From Hysterangium stoloniferum (Eukaryota; Basidiomycota; Agaricomycetes; Hysterangiales; Hysterangiaceae), in NCBI GenBank assembly GCA_015178975.1, contig WHVD01000264.1:1-64000 (forward strand): a stretch of DNA of 64,000 bases, read 5' to 3'. A program made the position numbers and the translations under genes. Of the stretch, positions 44,899-56,207 are shown piece by piece. The notes under the pieces are model-generated. The model was not told the DNA's origin. It did no database searches and worked only from the letters and a program-made list of their open reading frames with translations. The stretch's first letter is position 1. Each line of letters opens with the position of its first letter.

Positions 44899-45472
44899 TG
44901 TCACGAACATACAAACTCAATTTTCGATAATATTCAATTTAATATTTCTTCGACATTCCTTCGACTTTCTGACTCAACTTCTGACTTGACTATTCTTTGA
45001 CAATATCTTCAACAATCTCGAATATCTTCAACTTGTCTCAGTTTGACATCATTGATGATTTCACTTTGATATCATATTATCATCATAGGTAAATGATATA
45101 TAGTATATGTATACTGTAAGGGCAATGATAGGAATGAAGAAAGTCAGTCAGAAAACCTGTATAATAATTATATTATTAACTGTATTATATAATCTCGAAC
45201 TTTTTCCGAGTCCTCCTTTCTATAAATTATTTGTGAGCCTCTGTGTCCTATCTTTTGCCCTTATATACTATATATCATTTACCTATGATGATAATATGAT
45301 GTCAAAGTGAAATCATCAATGATGTCAAACTGAGACAAGTTGAAGATATTTGAGATTGTCGAAGATATTGTCAAAGAATAGTCGAGTTCGAAGTTGAGTC
45401 GGAATGTTGAAGGAATATTGAAGAAATATTAAATTGAATATTATCAAAAATTGAGTTTGTATGTTCATGACA
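44899..45472. repeat. palindromic 3' LTR of the beta element
   Basis: 44899-45258 is the reverse complement of the 3' 360 bp of the beta LTR. 45258-45472 is the last 215 bp of the same LTR in forward orientation. The arms 44899-45110 and 45258-45472 can pair (GATGATTTCACTTTGATATC near 45053, matching the reverse of 45305-45320). The normal 5' half of the LTR is missing. Confidence 0.82.
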
Positions 45473-45670
45473 TATCAACTACACCCAGACTCCCTGGGTT
45501 TTCTGTCTGCCTATTTGAAATTGGACACTACGATCTTGTGAGGGTGCAGCCTATAAGCTGAAGCCAAGTCCTACTGGAATATCTGTGGGTTTCTCTGGAA
45601 ACCCTCTGCTAAACTCTCCATGCATCTTAACACAGAGCACCTGACAGTGCCATGTGAGGGTGCAACACAT

Positions 45671-46213
45671 TCTTAAGTTCCATGTCAGGACTTATTCTGG
45701 AACTATCAGGAAATAACCAGGAACTCAGATACTTCAGGGTAGGGTCAGGACTTGGCTTCAGTTTATGTATGTACTGTGTCACTATGCAAACACTCAGATG
45801 TCCTTAATTTTAGAGACTGATATGTGTCAGAGAGCTTACAGATATTCAGAGTTCCAAAGAGTTCTGAATATTGAGTATACAGAAAGAGAAGAGGAATAAG
45901 CTAACTAAGTTGATATCAGAACTAAGGTGTAAGTACAATTGCATGGAAACTAATATAGATTCTCTGGCTGTTGTAATACAGATTGAGATCACACTAAGAT
46001 TGGATTAGGATAGAAGTTCTGAATTGGGAACATAATAAACAAATGAATGAATACTTGTCAATGGACAAGTTACCAAATACAGAACAAGGGTGAAGTTCAG
46101 TATGTCCAGAGATTAGTTAGTTTCTGGAGATGGAGGATACATTGGGATATTGGAATATCTGAGAATGGAAGATTATATTGAAATATTGAAATATCTGGGA
46201 ACAGATCATAACA
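45671..46213 (+). mobile_element. epsilon-family LTR, decayed
   Basis: Starts TCTTAAGTTCCATGTCAGG and ends CAGATCATAACA. It follows the epsilon LTRs at 57540 and 36991 (reverse) in order, and it carries the shared motif as GGACTTGGCTTCAGTTTATG at 45748. CpG-depleted. No clear duplication. Confidence 0.62.
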
Positions 46214-46615
46214 CAGGCCCCAGATCCTATCTAATATTTCTCTCTGCTATGTATCATGGGCAATTCATCACCTGGACTCCATTCAAATATTGTATACACC
46301 CTAGATGTTTGAAGATCTCATGTTCCAATCTGTCCCTGAGTCTGTATGTCATGCTTTTATTTGTTTGCTTATTGTTTCCCCTTGACATGTTCCTATTCCA
46401 TCTCAATCCTTATTCCTAGTATGGTCTACCCTGCATCTTGTCTTGTTCCCCCATGTTGTCTTTTTGTGTTGGTGGATTAGTAGTATAATAATCTAGGATT
46501 TGTTGTACATACAATCTAATCAGAATATCAACTTAGCATCCACCTAGCACCTACTTAGTATCCACCCTTGTCTCCACCAACATACTTTTGGACCCCTCGG
46601 GCCTCCCAACATTGT
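46214..46615. mobile_element. fragment of an LTR related to the one at 8316
   Basis: 46450-46540 (TTAGTAGTATAATAATCTA, then GTTGTACATACAATCTAATCAGA, then ATCAACTTAG) matches 8520-8600 and, more loosely, the delta LTR interior. The left part is unassigned. Confidence 0.45.
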
Positions 46616-46653
46616 GTATTCTCAGACTCCCCAGGATATTGTATATGCGGCTG

Positions 46654-46691
46654 CTCCACCACCACCACCACCACCACCACCACCACCACCC
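46654..46691. repeat. CCA/ACC microsatellite
   Basis: About twelve uninterrupted ACC units. In one plus frame they give a polyproline run followed by GSFELENPKVNGQ, stop at 46844. No independent support for a gene. It marks the start of a long CpG-retaining region. Confidence 0.9.
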
Positions 46692-48789
46692 GGCTCATTT
46701 GAACTAGAGAACCCAAAGGTTAATGGACAGACAATCAAGAACGCTCCCTTTTATACGAATCGAAGTTTGATCACAACCAAACCCTCGGATACGAGGTGGG
46801 TGCCATCTGGTCCAACATGTTCAAAATGTAGAAATTTAACCTAATAGTATGTCCAATACACGTTGGCTAGAATCACTGCTGGGGTGAACTGCTTTTGGTG
46901 CACCGCAAAATCTTTTCAAGGAGATGAACTTGCGTGGTTGATCCGGAGGTGATTTTCACATCCCGGGTTCTGATTTGCGCTTATAAAAATAAAATCGATT
47001 GTGTTTGCATGCGTTCGATAATTCCGGATAAGACGAACGTATATTAGTAGGCTACATGGTATTAATGCCGTGTGATGATATATGTAATTCCCGTTCTAGT
47101 TGTATACCCAAATATTGATGCATGAACATGAGCAAAAAAAGAAGTAACTCTACAAGAAAGGCTACAAAGGATTGTCCCATACGGACAAGATAGATAGATA
47201 CATAATAATAGCAAAAAAGAAATGGAAATCAGATATTTCGTTAACAATGTGATGTGGAGGAAAACGTCCGTGGTGAACAAGTACCGGAAAGTATTAATTC
47301 CTGAGCGCGAAAAGGGGCGGGTATCTTGTCCGACAAGGTACAATGTAAAATGTAGAGGATATACACTGGACGGAAACTTGCAAGACCATCGTGATCGTAA
47401 CCAGGATCGTCTGCATTATTGTTGTCTCTGTTGTTGTTGAAGAAGAACGTCAGTTGCGTTGACAGAAACAAAAGGTGTGTAGAACGAACCTACAGACACG
47501 AAACTCTCACCATTGCTGTCAAGCCTAAAGGAGCGACCAACAAATTCCCATGAACTCCGCACAAAACAAAGATCTGCAGGTCATTATCGTAAGTCTGCTT
47601 CATGTTTCCGAGCGCCGGATCGTCGAACGTAATGAAGCAAGTATTCTATGCAGTCCTTGCAAGCTTGGTAAGCGGCACTGTTCATCCGATCGGCATTCCG
47701 CGTATGAAAGTTCCGTGGTTCTTAGAAGAATGAATATTCAACAGATCGGAATCGAACCTGCCCCTTTCTGTTATAGATAGAGCTCGACAACCCGAGATCG
47801 ATAAATTCGACATATGTTTGACCACTCCGCCGGGATCGAATATTACTCGGCTATAGGCACTGCTGTGGACAATTGAGTCCAAGTCGTGTGCAAGCACTTG
47901 TCATACTATCCGTGTTTTCAGATCCATACCGTTCATTTGCTGGTCGGTAAATACATGAGATTTAGCTCGGTGGAATGGTTACGTAGTCTGTGCGTCCATG
48001 AATGGGCACCTGGTGAAATTGTCACTTTACCTTTCAAAGTTTTCGGCTATCTCTTCGGTGGCTGTGTAGAAATATCACTGTAGCGTCCTGATTTGTAAGC
48101 CGCATCATACCCGTTTTTTTTTTTTCAAATACATTTATATACCGCATCGCATAACTAAGATACATAGCGGTTGGGAGAAAAAGTACCCTAATGGTAGGTG
48201 GGGGCGGCAGGATATGTATGTAGTTGGTTGGTATGGGCATCATGCCCGTTTAATGCAATGATGCCGGAGTAGGATCACGGACAACCTGAGAGGATCACGG
48301 ACAACCTGAGAGGATCAATCCAGAAGGGGTGGTAGGAATCGAAAGAAGCAGTCTCAATGTGTCAATTGGAATTATCTAGTAACAGATCGAGATAAATAGC
48401 AGATGTCATCGGTTAGTGGCGTTCATGGTTACACAATACCACACGAGGCACGCCAGTTGCCTATTTGCTTCTTTGGTTGGCCTTAGCGGAATCGGCGCAG
48501 TCATCTTTCCAAAGAGGTCTCATCAGTTCGCCTGTCTCAAATTAACAGGTTGAGGTATCATGTCAGATGAGTTCCGTATAATTTTCGATATAGTTTAGTA
48601 TGTCCCACTTTTATTTAATATCCCTGTTGTTCTCTTAAGCATGGCCCGGCTTCCCTCGCCGAAGCATGAGGAATGGATTGATTATGGCCTTTACTTCTCA
48701 TGATCTGGGGGGCGCTTTGGGAGCAGTACTTCGAATACGGTCGAACCTCTCATAATGCCAGAGACGACCTCGGCTAAGGGTTATTATGG
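46692..48789. other. CpG-retaining sequence, no gene recognised
   Basis: Only short frames on both strands, with no domain, repeat pair or RNA gene I can support. A 22-bp direct duplication (GGATCACGGACAACCTGAGA) occurs at about 48270-48312. Base composition differs from the CpG-poor transposon sequence on either side. Confidence 0.4.
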
Positions 48790-49500
48790 GATTCGAGGCG
48801 CCTACAAACCATCTACTTATAAGAACGAGGATAAATTGGTGTTTTACTTTCAAAATGAGACCCCAAACGGAGGAAATGAAACCACTTGTTATTCGGATGC
48901 AAGTAGTCAACTACTTCTTGGCAGGCTTTTGTGGCTTCGTAGGTTCCGGCGGAGAGACCTTTGGGTCGGTGGGGTGGTCACCAGATGGGAGGTTGGTAAT
49001 GATTCTGTTTGATATTTAGGTTCGTTTTGTTATCGCAGTCAAAAATATTTCTCATACACTTCATGTTTTCTACCCTCATGCCCGTCCCTGCACCCAGTGT
49101 TACAAAGGCGACGGATGGTGACACGCTGAACATTGCTTGAAGGTTGATAGGAGTTTGACCTGTAACTTCAAAACACGAATTGTCAGAAGTGTTGCGTGAG
49201 CCACAATGCGCATGCAGAATCCTCCAAAGATTCATTCGAATTTCAATTGCGCGAAATAGTTGAAGGACTTGGGAGAAGAAAAGGGAGGGACACGTACCGA
49301 TATTCAGGTGGTGGTGGGACACGCAGTTTGAGGTCTTTCATGGCGCATGCGGTCAAGCTAGGATGTATTTATGAGCGGTATACAATGAGGTAAGGAGAGG
49401 TATTCTTACGATACCATAATGCCAAACGTCGAAGGAGTTGGGGAGAATTGGGTTGAAAGTGACGAACAGGGGGTTCCGCTCCTTTTTATGGCATGCTTAC
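48790..49500 (-). other. duplicated block 1 with a conserved exon-like frame
   Basis: About 700 bp that recurs in direct orientation at 51115-51830. On minus, 49205-49050 reads NTSDNSCFEVTGQTPINLQA, then VSPSVAFVTLGAGTGMR. A possible 75-nt intron follows (GTAGAA to CAAACAG), then a lysine- and proline-rich tail (SGDHPTDPKVSPPEP, stop near 48918). The second block keeps these features with changes. The frame across the putative intron does not join, so the gene model is tentative. Product not recognised. Confidence 0.45.
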
Positions 49501-51114
49501 ATGGACGGGCAGGATGGTCACGATGAACGAATACTCGTGTAGTATTAAAATTACATCGTTGTGTAATAGACGCAGTAAGCGAGAGTTACAGGGCCGACGA
49601 CCGGGAGCTCGCAAAGTACCGTGGATCGCATTCTTCATCGGGGGATCGGCCTGATTAGCGAGCACGGCCTAATACAATAGTGTAATTGAGGGCTGCCCTT
49701 GTCTAGACTCTGCGACAGAGATTCGAAGCGACAACGCTGGAACTTGTAGCATCGAAATGTGCTGGAATTTCAACCAGTATCTGATCCACACCTGCAAGTG
49801 GTAAGCAGCCCATGTGCATAGTTTCAGCGGTGCCTGTTTCAATTGCAAATGCGTATGTATATACATACAAAGTATATGGGGACACTAGCGGCGCAAATCA
49901 TTCGGATGTTTAATGGATTTAGACTCGAAGGAGCATTATGTAAGCATTCGTGGTACGGCAGAGGCGACAATTTAGAAACCCCTGATATTCACGCAGATGT
50001 AATATAGTACAAGATTATTACCACGTATCCGACTATTTTTTAAGGTATCCTGGGGCCTATGCTATGTCGTTCGATGTGAGATAAATAATCAAGTGAAATA
50101 GTCGAGTTGGGTCAATTGAATTCCAGTAAATTCAAATCAATCCGATGCGTGAAGAAATTTGAACACCGTTGTCTTGCAAACACTAGCTATTTATTATTTG
50201 CATATTTTCATATCATGTCACTCGGCCCCGCTGGCGGCCTTCATTGGCGCAAAGGGGGGACACCGTGGACGTGAGCAAAAAGCGTTGGGATTACTAAGCC
50301 ACTGTACAAAACTACATAGCCTAGCACGAAATATATTGGTGACTCACAAGTGTCATTACGGTGAGATTATTACCGAACGGCCAAAGTTTCAACAGCCTTG
50401 TGGGTCTATGGGGGCTACGAAGTCAGTATGACCATGGAGCGCCGGGTAGAGTTTGCCGCAACTTGAAGCTAACCCACGCTGCAAGGAACAAAACCGCTAC
50501 CGGATTTATAATGGCTCAGCTTGGCTTCTAAGTCGGATAGATGACCTCCAATATCGCCTCCAATTCACCACATATCCAGAAAATCCACTTTTCTAGCGTG
50601 ATAGGGAGGGGCATTCTGGGGTGCAATCAAGGTGGGACCAACGATCACAAGACCCCGTCATACAAGCTCTTTTTTCTTTCTACATTTCGGCAGTCCCCAC
50701 GGAATATGGAATTTTCGGATCCATGTTGCGATGTTGTCAAAGATAACCTCCCATTTTCCTGGGCTCTACAAGTAGTGATGCATCTGGTTGTCGGCGTTTG
50801 GGGTGCTTCCTGACGATGTCGGTGAACGGCAGCAGGTATATTTGACATTAGTTGGAATGATCACGCCCGCATGACCCACTGGCATTCCAATTCTAAGGTT
50901 TCCTTGCATCATACTTCCCCCAGTAAATCCAGGTCGAGGGATGGTCATCTGCTTCCTTGGAATGGAGTGAACGAAGTCTCTGAATAGTTGTTAAATAAGT
51001 GATGCATTTTTCAATATTTGGAGCGTGTCACATTCAAAATCCTCTATACAGCTTGTCAATTTGCCATGGCTATTGTAGTTAGTATATGCAAAGTTCCTAC
51101 CATTGTACGAATGG
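49501..51114. other. CpG-retaining sequence between the duplicated blocks
   Basis: No recognised gene. A minus frame at 50948-50766 (PRPGFTGGSMMQGNLRIGMP, then GHAGVIIPTN) is open but unsupported. Splice-like sites exist, and nothing further can be said. Confidence 0.35.
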
Positions 51115-51835
51115 AGTGTCTAATATCCATCTACTTAAAAAAACAAGGATAAATTGGTATTTTACTTTCAAAATGAGGCCCCAAATGGAGGCAATGAATC
51201 ACCTGTTATTCGAATGCAAGATATAGTCAACTAATTCTTGACAGGCTTTTGTGGATTCGTAGGTTTCGGCGGAGAGACCTTTGGGTCAGCGGGATGGTCG
51301 CCGGATGTGAGGTTGATGAAGATACTATTTGATATTTAAGTTCGTTTTGTTATCGCAGTCCAAGGTGTTTCTCATACACTTCATGTTTGGGCCTACCCTC
51401 ATGCCCGTCACTGCTGCCACTGTCGTAAAGGCGACGGATGGTGACACGCTCAACACTGGATCCTTTGCCTGAAGGTTGATAAAAGTTCGACTTGTAACTT
51501 CAAAAGACGAATTGTCAGAGGTGTTTGCGTGAGCTATAATGCGCATGGAAAATCTTCAGAGAATGCATTCGAATTCTAAATGTGCGGAGTAGTTGAAGGA
51601 TTTGGGGAGCAAAAATGGGGGGGATACCTACCGATCGTTGGGTGGTGGTGGTGGGACACGCAGTTTGAGGTCTTTCACGGCGCGTGTGGTAAAGCTAGGA
51701 TGGATTTATGAGCGGCATACAATGAAAGGAGAGGTATTCTTACGGTACCATATAATGCCAATATCGTGGCAAAGGTCGAAGGGGTTAGGGAGAGTTAGGT
51801 TGAAAGTGACGAACAGGGGGTTTTTCCCCCCATGG
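51115..51835 (-). other. duplicated block 2 with the same exon-like frame
   Basis: Second copy of the 48790-49500 block. The minus frame 51546-51380 reads ANTSDNSSFEVTSRTFINLQ, then VSPSVAFTTVAAVTGMR. A putative intron follows (GTAGGC to CAAATAG), then SGDHPADPKVSPPKP, stop near 51230. Differences from block 1 often fall in third codon positions of these frames, which mildly favours past coding selection. Confidence 0.45.
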
Positions 51836-52055
51836 ACAAGTAATAATAAATTTGTAAGCGCCAAGAGGAGAACTCAGGTAAAAGCGCTAATCACACCACG
51901 ACTTCCGACGATACCATATAAGGTAGGCTTCTCTTTTGAGCCACCATAAATTTGTAAGTGCCAAGAGGGGAACTCAACCATATAATGCCAATATCGTGGA
52001 GAGGTCGAAGGGGTAGGGAGAGTTGGGTTGAAAGCGACGAACAGGGTTTTCCGCC
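51747..52055. repeat. local direct duplication next to block 2
   Basis: The sequence ACCATATAATGCCAATATCGTGG through TTGAAAG-GACGAACAGGG occurs at about 51748-51820 and again at 51976-52046. ATAAATTTGTAAG-GCCAAGAG occurs at 51847 and 51950. A partial tandem copy of the block end. Confidence 0.75.
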
Positions 52056-53621
52056 CTAGTCCTCTTACATGGACGAAACAACGGAGGAATAAAAGGTACA
52101 AATGACGTCAAGCGCTGGGGAATTAATTTGCAGAGTCCAACTGTGTCCTGCCACGCACCGGCGCACGCCACCACCTTACCTTACTCACCAAATTAATTAA
52201 ATAATTATATTCCCACACCCTCCACAGTGGTGCGTATTCCGGTCAAACTGCTCACTCTATTTTACTATGTCATTCGATACCAATCAATCACTCCAAGAAT
52301 GCTATACTGATCTCGAAAAATTACCGAGAATATTATAAAATCGGGTAAATTAAAATAAAATTCCAAGATATTGAGATAAATAAGCAAGTGAAAACAATTT
52401 TTTACTTGTCATTTTCGAAATATCCTTTTTGGGACCGGGATCTGTGGTAGTAGATTTTGCCCTGATCGGGTAACTAGAATGAAAAATAGGCTTCGTCTGT
52501 TCGATTAAATTTGTCTCGTGGCACCGAATTAGAGGTCGATTGTTACCATTCGCGTATGTCCTTCCAGATCTGATAACATCAAGTGTGAAATCTCCGCTGT
52601 ATGGCCCCCAGCCACTTCGTATTTGTCAAAGACGCAATAAACAATGCGCATGTCTGGCCGCCTCGATCTCAAGTTGCTTGTAATTCTATATAGTCACTTA
52701 TAAATATGCATAGTCTAGCCCGATCTCATACCATTGAAATATATGTACTTTACAATCTTATTCAAAAAACTTAGAAGGATAATAAAAAACGAGAATAGGA
52801 GGGTAAGCTGCGTGGCAAGACATTACGTACGATGGCCGCGACAGTCTGCAATATGAGCCTTGAATGCTTTGGGAGGGAAATAAGCAGTAAACTCATCACA
52901 AAATTCAAGTATATCGGGCTTCGTTCTCGATCAGTGTCTAAGCTGCTGGTAGAGATAAACGATCACGGCTCGACCTGTTGACAGCGGGAGCTGAGCAACT
53001 ACTTTGACTTGGGCCAACGACTATTCTGCCGATGGGACTACTGCTCGACTGGCTTGAATGAAAATGAGTGGGGGTAGAAAAAAGGGGTGAGCATGGTGCA
53101 TTTACTTCATGCTGCTGAGTGAGGGCATGGGTTCTGGTCACATGTTGAAGTTGGGAATACCAGGTGGTACCAATGCTATTGCTGGTGAGATTTGAAGGTA
53201 GCTATTAATTATACAAGTGTACCCACTGGCTACCACAAGATGACTTGCTGCATATGCAAGAGAAGATCACTTGCAGATTGTTATAAGTACCCTCTATGAA
53301 GAGGAGTGCAAGGTGGAATATGGTGATATAGAGTAGAAGACACTGGCGAGACAGCTGTAAAATATATTAGGTCATCTTGGTTGTTACATACACATCTGAA
53401 ACACACCACCATCTTTATCCTGTGTGGGATATTTGCTGCAAGGTTGGCACTCACATACTTCTCATCAATAATGACTAGGGATGATTTAGCAAATGACACA
53501 CGATATATAAGCTCCATCCAACTTACCATTTAAGCCACAATCAGAGCAGAATTCACAGGTTAGTGCAGCCATGGTCTTCACCTCTACAACTAGCAATACA
53601 GGTGACAACAATGTGCAAAAA
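52056..53621. other. unrecognised sequence; CpG fades toward the right
   Basis: 52056-53000 retains CpG and has no supported gene. 53281-53529 has a minus frame (FAKSSLVIIDEKYVSANLAA, then KMVVCFRCVCNN), and a cysteine pair segment (CEFCSDCGLNG) before a GTAAGT near 53525. It could be a remnant of a transposon-linked gene. I cannot name it. Confidence 0.35.
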
Positions 53622-54191
53622 TGTTAAGAACTGAAAACTGACTAATGTTGGTAGGCCAACCGATCAGAAGGACTTGGCTTCAGCTTATGTGCTGCGCCCT
53701 TGCAAATAACCATTGGGTGTCCTGAAATTTCAGACGGACGAAGACTAGTCCTAATGAGTACCTCTCAGTGAGTTACTGATTGGGACCAATGGATAAGTCA
53801 AGTGTCAGGCCAAGGGGTCATGGACTGAGAGTGGGCAAGTGCACATGAAGGCGGAGGGTGGAATACTTAGTATGTGACTTCTAGAGAGGCCATGAAATAA
53901 CCGAGAGTGGGATTACAAGAAAAGGAAATAGTCTGAGGGTTACAAGTATATATAGACATATGTGAAACATAGAGTAGAACAGATCATCATAATAAAAAGG
54001 GACATATCAGAGTTTAACCAGATAGTACAAGTATATTTTGACAGGGGCATAAATGGAGTTTGATCACTGCAAAAGCATATGTCAGCATTGGGAGTCTGAC
54101 AGTTTCCGATGTGGTGACTTGAATGCTAACTTGAAATGTCAATAGGTGGCAATAACCTCAGGGACTGTCGGGTTGTGACACGGTTGTAACA
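53622..54191 (+). mobile_element. solo LTR of family alpha, 570 bp, target duplication AAAAA
   Basis: Begins TGTTAAGAACTG and ends GGTTGTAACA, flanked by AAAAA (53617-53621 and 54192-54196). Carries GGACTTGGCTTCAGCTTATG at 53670-53689 and a TATA-like GTATATATAG near 53950. It is the reference copy for 12841 and 28260. The A-only duplication is weaker evidence than a mixed one, but the termini are exact. Confidence 0.85.
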
Positions 54192-54464
54192 AAAAACACT
54201 TGAATTTGATACATCACATGTTTAGATAGGCAGGGATACGTCTGGATAAACGTCACAGCCTTGCAACATTGGACTAGATAAGCAAGTTAGAAAAAGATAA
54301 ACAAAAAGTAAAGCATAAGTACTCACTAAAGGAAGTTTCACACCTTGTCAAACTCTCAGTCAAAAAAAAACAAGGTTTTTAGAATGTTTTTGCAATGTGA
54401 TGTATTCTGCAAAGAGATCTCTTCTAATGGCTGGATCCATGGCATGAATTTGTGCACATGTAGT
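54192..54464. other. no feature recognised
   Basis: Short AT-rich spacer between two solo LTRs. Confidence 0.5.
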
Positions 54465-54781
54465 TGTTAAAGTAATCTACAAGCCTGGAGATCACAGTGT
54501 GAGAACTCTCTACACTGGGGGAGTGTAGCCACTAAGAGTCGAGCGGTGTAGGTATTAAACTGGTGATATTGCTAGGCTTCTAGATGAGGATCCTACTCCT
54601 CAGCTAGACTAACTATATACTACATACATGGTCTGTGCACTGGTCTGTGCATGATGGTGTGCTATAGATCTAGCAAACACTAAACTAAATATACAGTATC
54701 ACATGTTATGAACCAGTCAGATCTATACAGTCACAAGACGAGATATGAGATTAGACTAATCGCATATCTCATATTCTAACA
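54465..54781 (+). mobile_element. solo LTR of family gamma, 317 bp, target duplication GTAGT
   Basis: Begins TGTTAAAGTAATC and ends ATATTCTAACA, with GTAGT on both sides (54460-54464 and 54782-54786). Its uninterrupted interior is the reference that defines the MITE insertion at 29422. Confidence 0.92.
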
Positions 54782-55214
54782 GTAGTAGCAGTGCTCAATG
54801 TGAGCTGAGAGGGTACATGCAGTTGGCCACCTGCACCTCTGTCTATGAAAGAAGTCAAGGACATGTAGATCTTTCTATGATACTGGTATCACTGGTGGAT
54901 GGGGTGGTAGAAAAGGTGGCGGAGGTGGTCAAGTAGTCGGGGAGTTGAAATCTATGTCTCTTTATGTATCAGTTAGACAATGCTGAGTAATTTTGTGATG
55001 ACACACCAATTTCTTTCAACACCTATAGATCCATGACATTCCTATGTACTGTACCCTGGATATGTGTGGAAAACATTGAGATGTTATGAAGAAAATCAGC
55101 TGGCACATAAATATGAAATGTATAGTACAATCTCACCTTTATCTCCATGATAACCTAAAGATCTCCATGGTGCTGTGAAAGAGATCCCCTCCAATGCCGT
55201 CTCAAAAGGAATCT
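54782..55214. other. no feature recognised
   Basis: CpG-poor sequence without ORFs or repeat structure that I can support. Confidence 0.45.
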
Positions 55215-55581
55215 CACTGGAGACACCCCAAGGTTTTTGGAGTTGGAGAACCTTCTGAAAACCCTATGATTTGGCCAAATTCTTTAAGAGTTCTTTGAAC
55301 TGATAAATTGTTTGAAAATTTTTAGTTTCAATAGGATTTTCTAAAGTGGAAAACCATATCTGAAAACTTTAATATTTGTATCAGGAAATCTGGGGAAACA
55401 TCATTAGTTACAGATACAAATTTTTAAAGTTTTCAGATATAGTTTTCCACTTTGGAAAATCCTACTCAAACTTAAAATTTTTAAACAATATATCAGTTCA
55501 AACAATTCTTAGAAAATTTGGCCAAATATTAGGATTTTTGGAAGGTTTTCAAACTCCAAAAACCTTGGGATGCCTCCAGTG
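55215..55581. mobile_element. foldback MITE, 367 bp
   Basis: Begins CACTGGAGACACCCCAAGG and ends with its near-perfect inverse. The two arms of about 165 bp are separated by a loop of about 30 bp near 55395. TCT lies at both outer edges (55212-55214 and 55582-55584). A half copy is at 30178-30360. No ORF. Confidence 0.82.
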
Positions 55582-55892
55582 TCTGCATCCTATCTTCAAC
55601 CCCCAGGAATTTCAAGTGTCAATGCAGCCATCATACTTGGGTAACTACAATCTTGAAACACATCAACTGATGAATACATATGTATGATACATGATTTCTG
55701 ACTCATCAGGTCCACCACATATAGCCTTCAGGTCAGCTATCCTCCGTTCACCAATATAGCACAGGACTCCACATACCCAACTGTCAAGTTCATTCAAGTG
55801 CAGAATGCCTCAATTTATAGTGTGTGATCCTGCGTGAATACCCACTCCTACCCACCAGCCCCAAACATTGATATCATACCAAACACATGTGT
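55582..55892. other. no feature recognised
   Basis: Spacer between the foldback MITE and the nested LTR block, without supported coding or repeat content. Confidence 0.45.
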
Positions 55893-56207
55893 TGTTATGA
55901 CCAGAAAATCCAATGGACTCCAGGCACTACCACACCCTATATGCACCAGTTATCAGTTAACTGGAATACCCACTGGGACCCAGATGTCAAACCTGTCCAT
56001 ACCCAACCTTCATTGTCTCATGTACCAGTCCCCAGAATACCTGCCAGTCTCTGACTCTGTCCCATGCATCAGTCACTGGACCCCACCCAGAAAACCTGTC
56101 AGCTCTCTAACTGAGCCCCATTCCCATTATGGTCAAATGACCTGTCACGTTTTGGACTCTGCCTCCATTCTGTTCTGTTCCTAACACCTAATTTGGTGTA
56201 TAATTAT

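Larger units (their letters stand above)
42802..45472 (+). mobile_element. LTR element (family beta) carrying a Zn2Cys6-type ORF, target duplication TATCA
   Basis: Bounded by TGTCACAAATC and GTTCATGACA with TATCA on both sides (42797-42801 and 45473-45477). The interrupted delta sequence (CAACCTATCAACTACACCC) is uninterrupted at 57055-57072. The 5' LTR is 42802-43247. The 3' LTR (44899-45472) is rearranged and follows a purine-rich AAAAGGGGAATAC. The interior holds a cargo-like ORF and a short second ORF. I find no gag, protease, integrase or RT, so it is non-autonomous. Confidence 0.85.
42125..45632 (-). mobile_element. delta LTR split by an LTR element, target duplication CAGAG
   Basis: Begins TGTTAGGACTGGAAAACC and ends GCATCTTAACA, with CAGAG on both sides (42120-42124 and 45633-45637). 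Net length without the nested element is about 830 bp, as in other delta copies. The shared motif in reverse is at about 45551-45572. Confidence 0.88.

Noticed and set aside
46614..46844. Polyproline frame followed by about 50 residues
   Set aside because: The run is produced by a trinucleotide microsatellite. There is no start context, homologous copy or domain to support a gene.
47640..47790. tRNA-like GGTTCGATTCC on the minus strand
   Set aside because: The flanking bases do not form a T stem of five pairs, and no acceptor, D or anticodon arm could be drawn.
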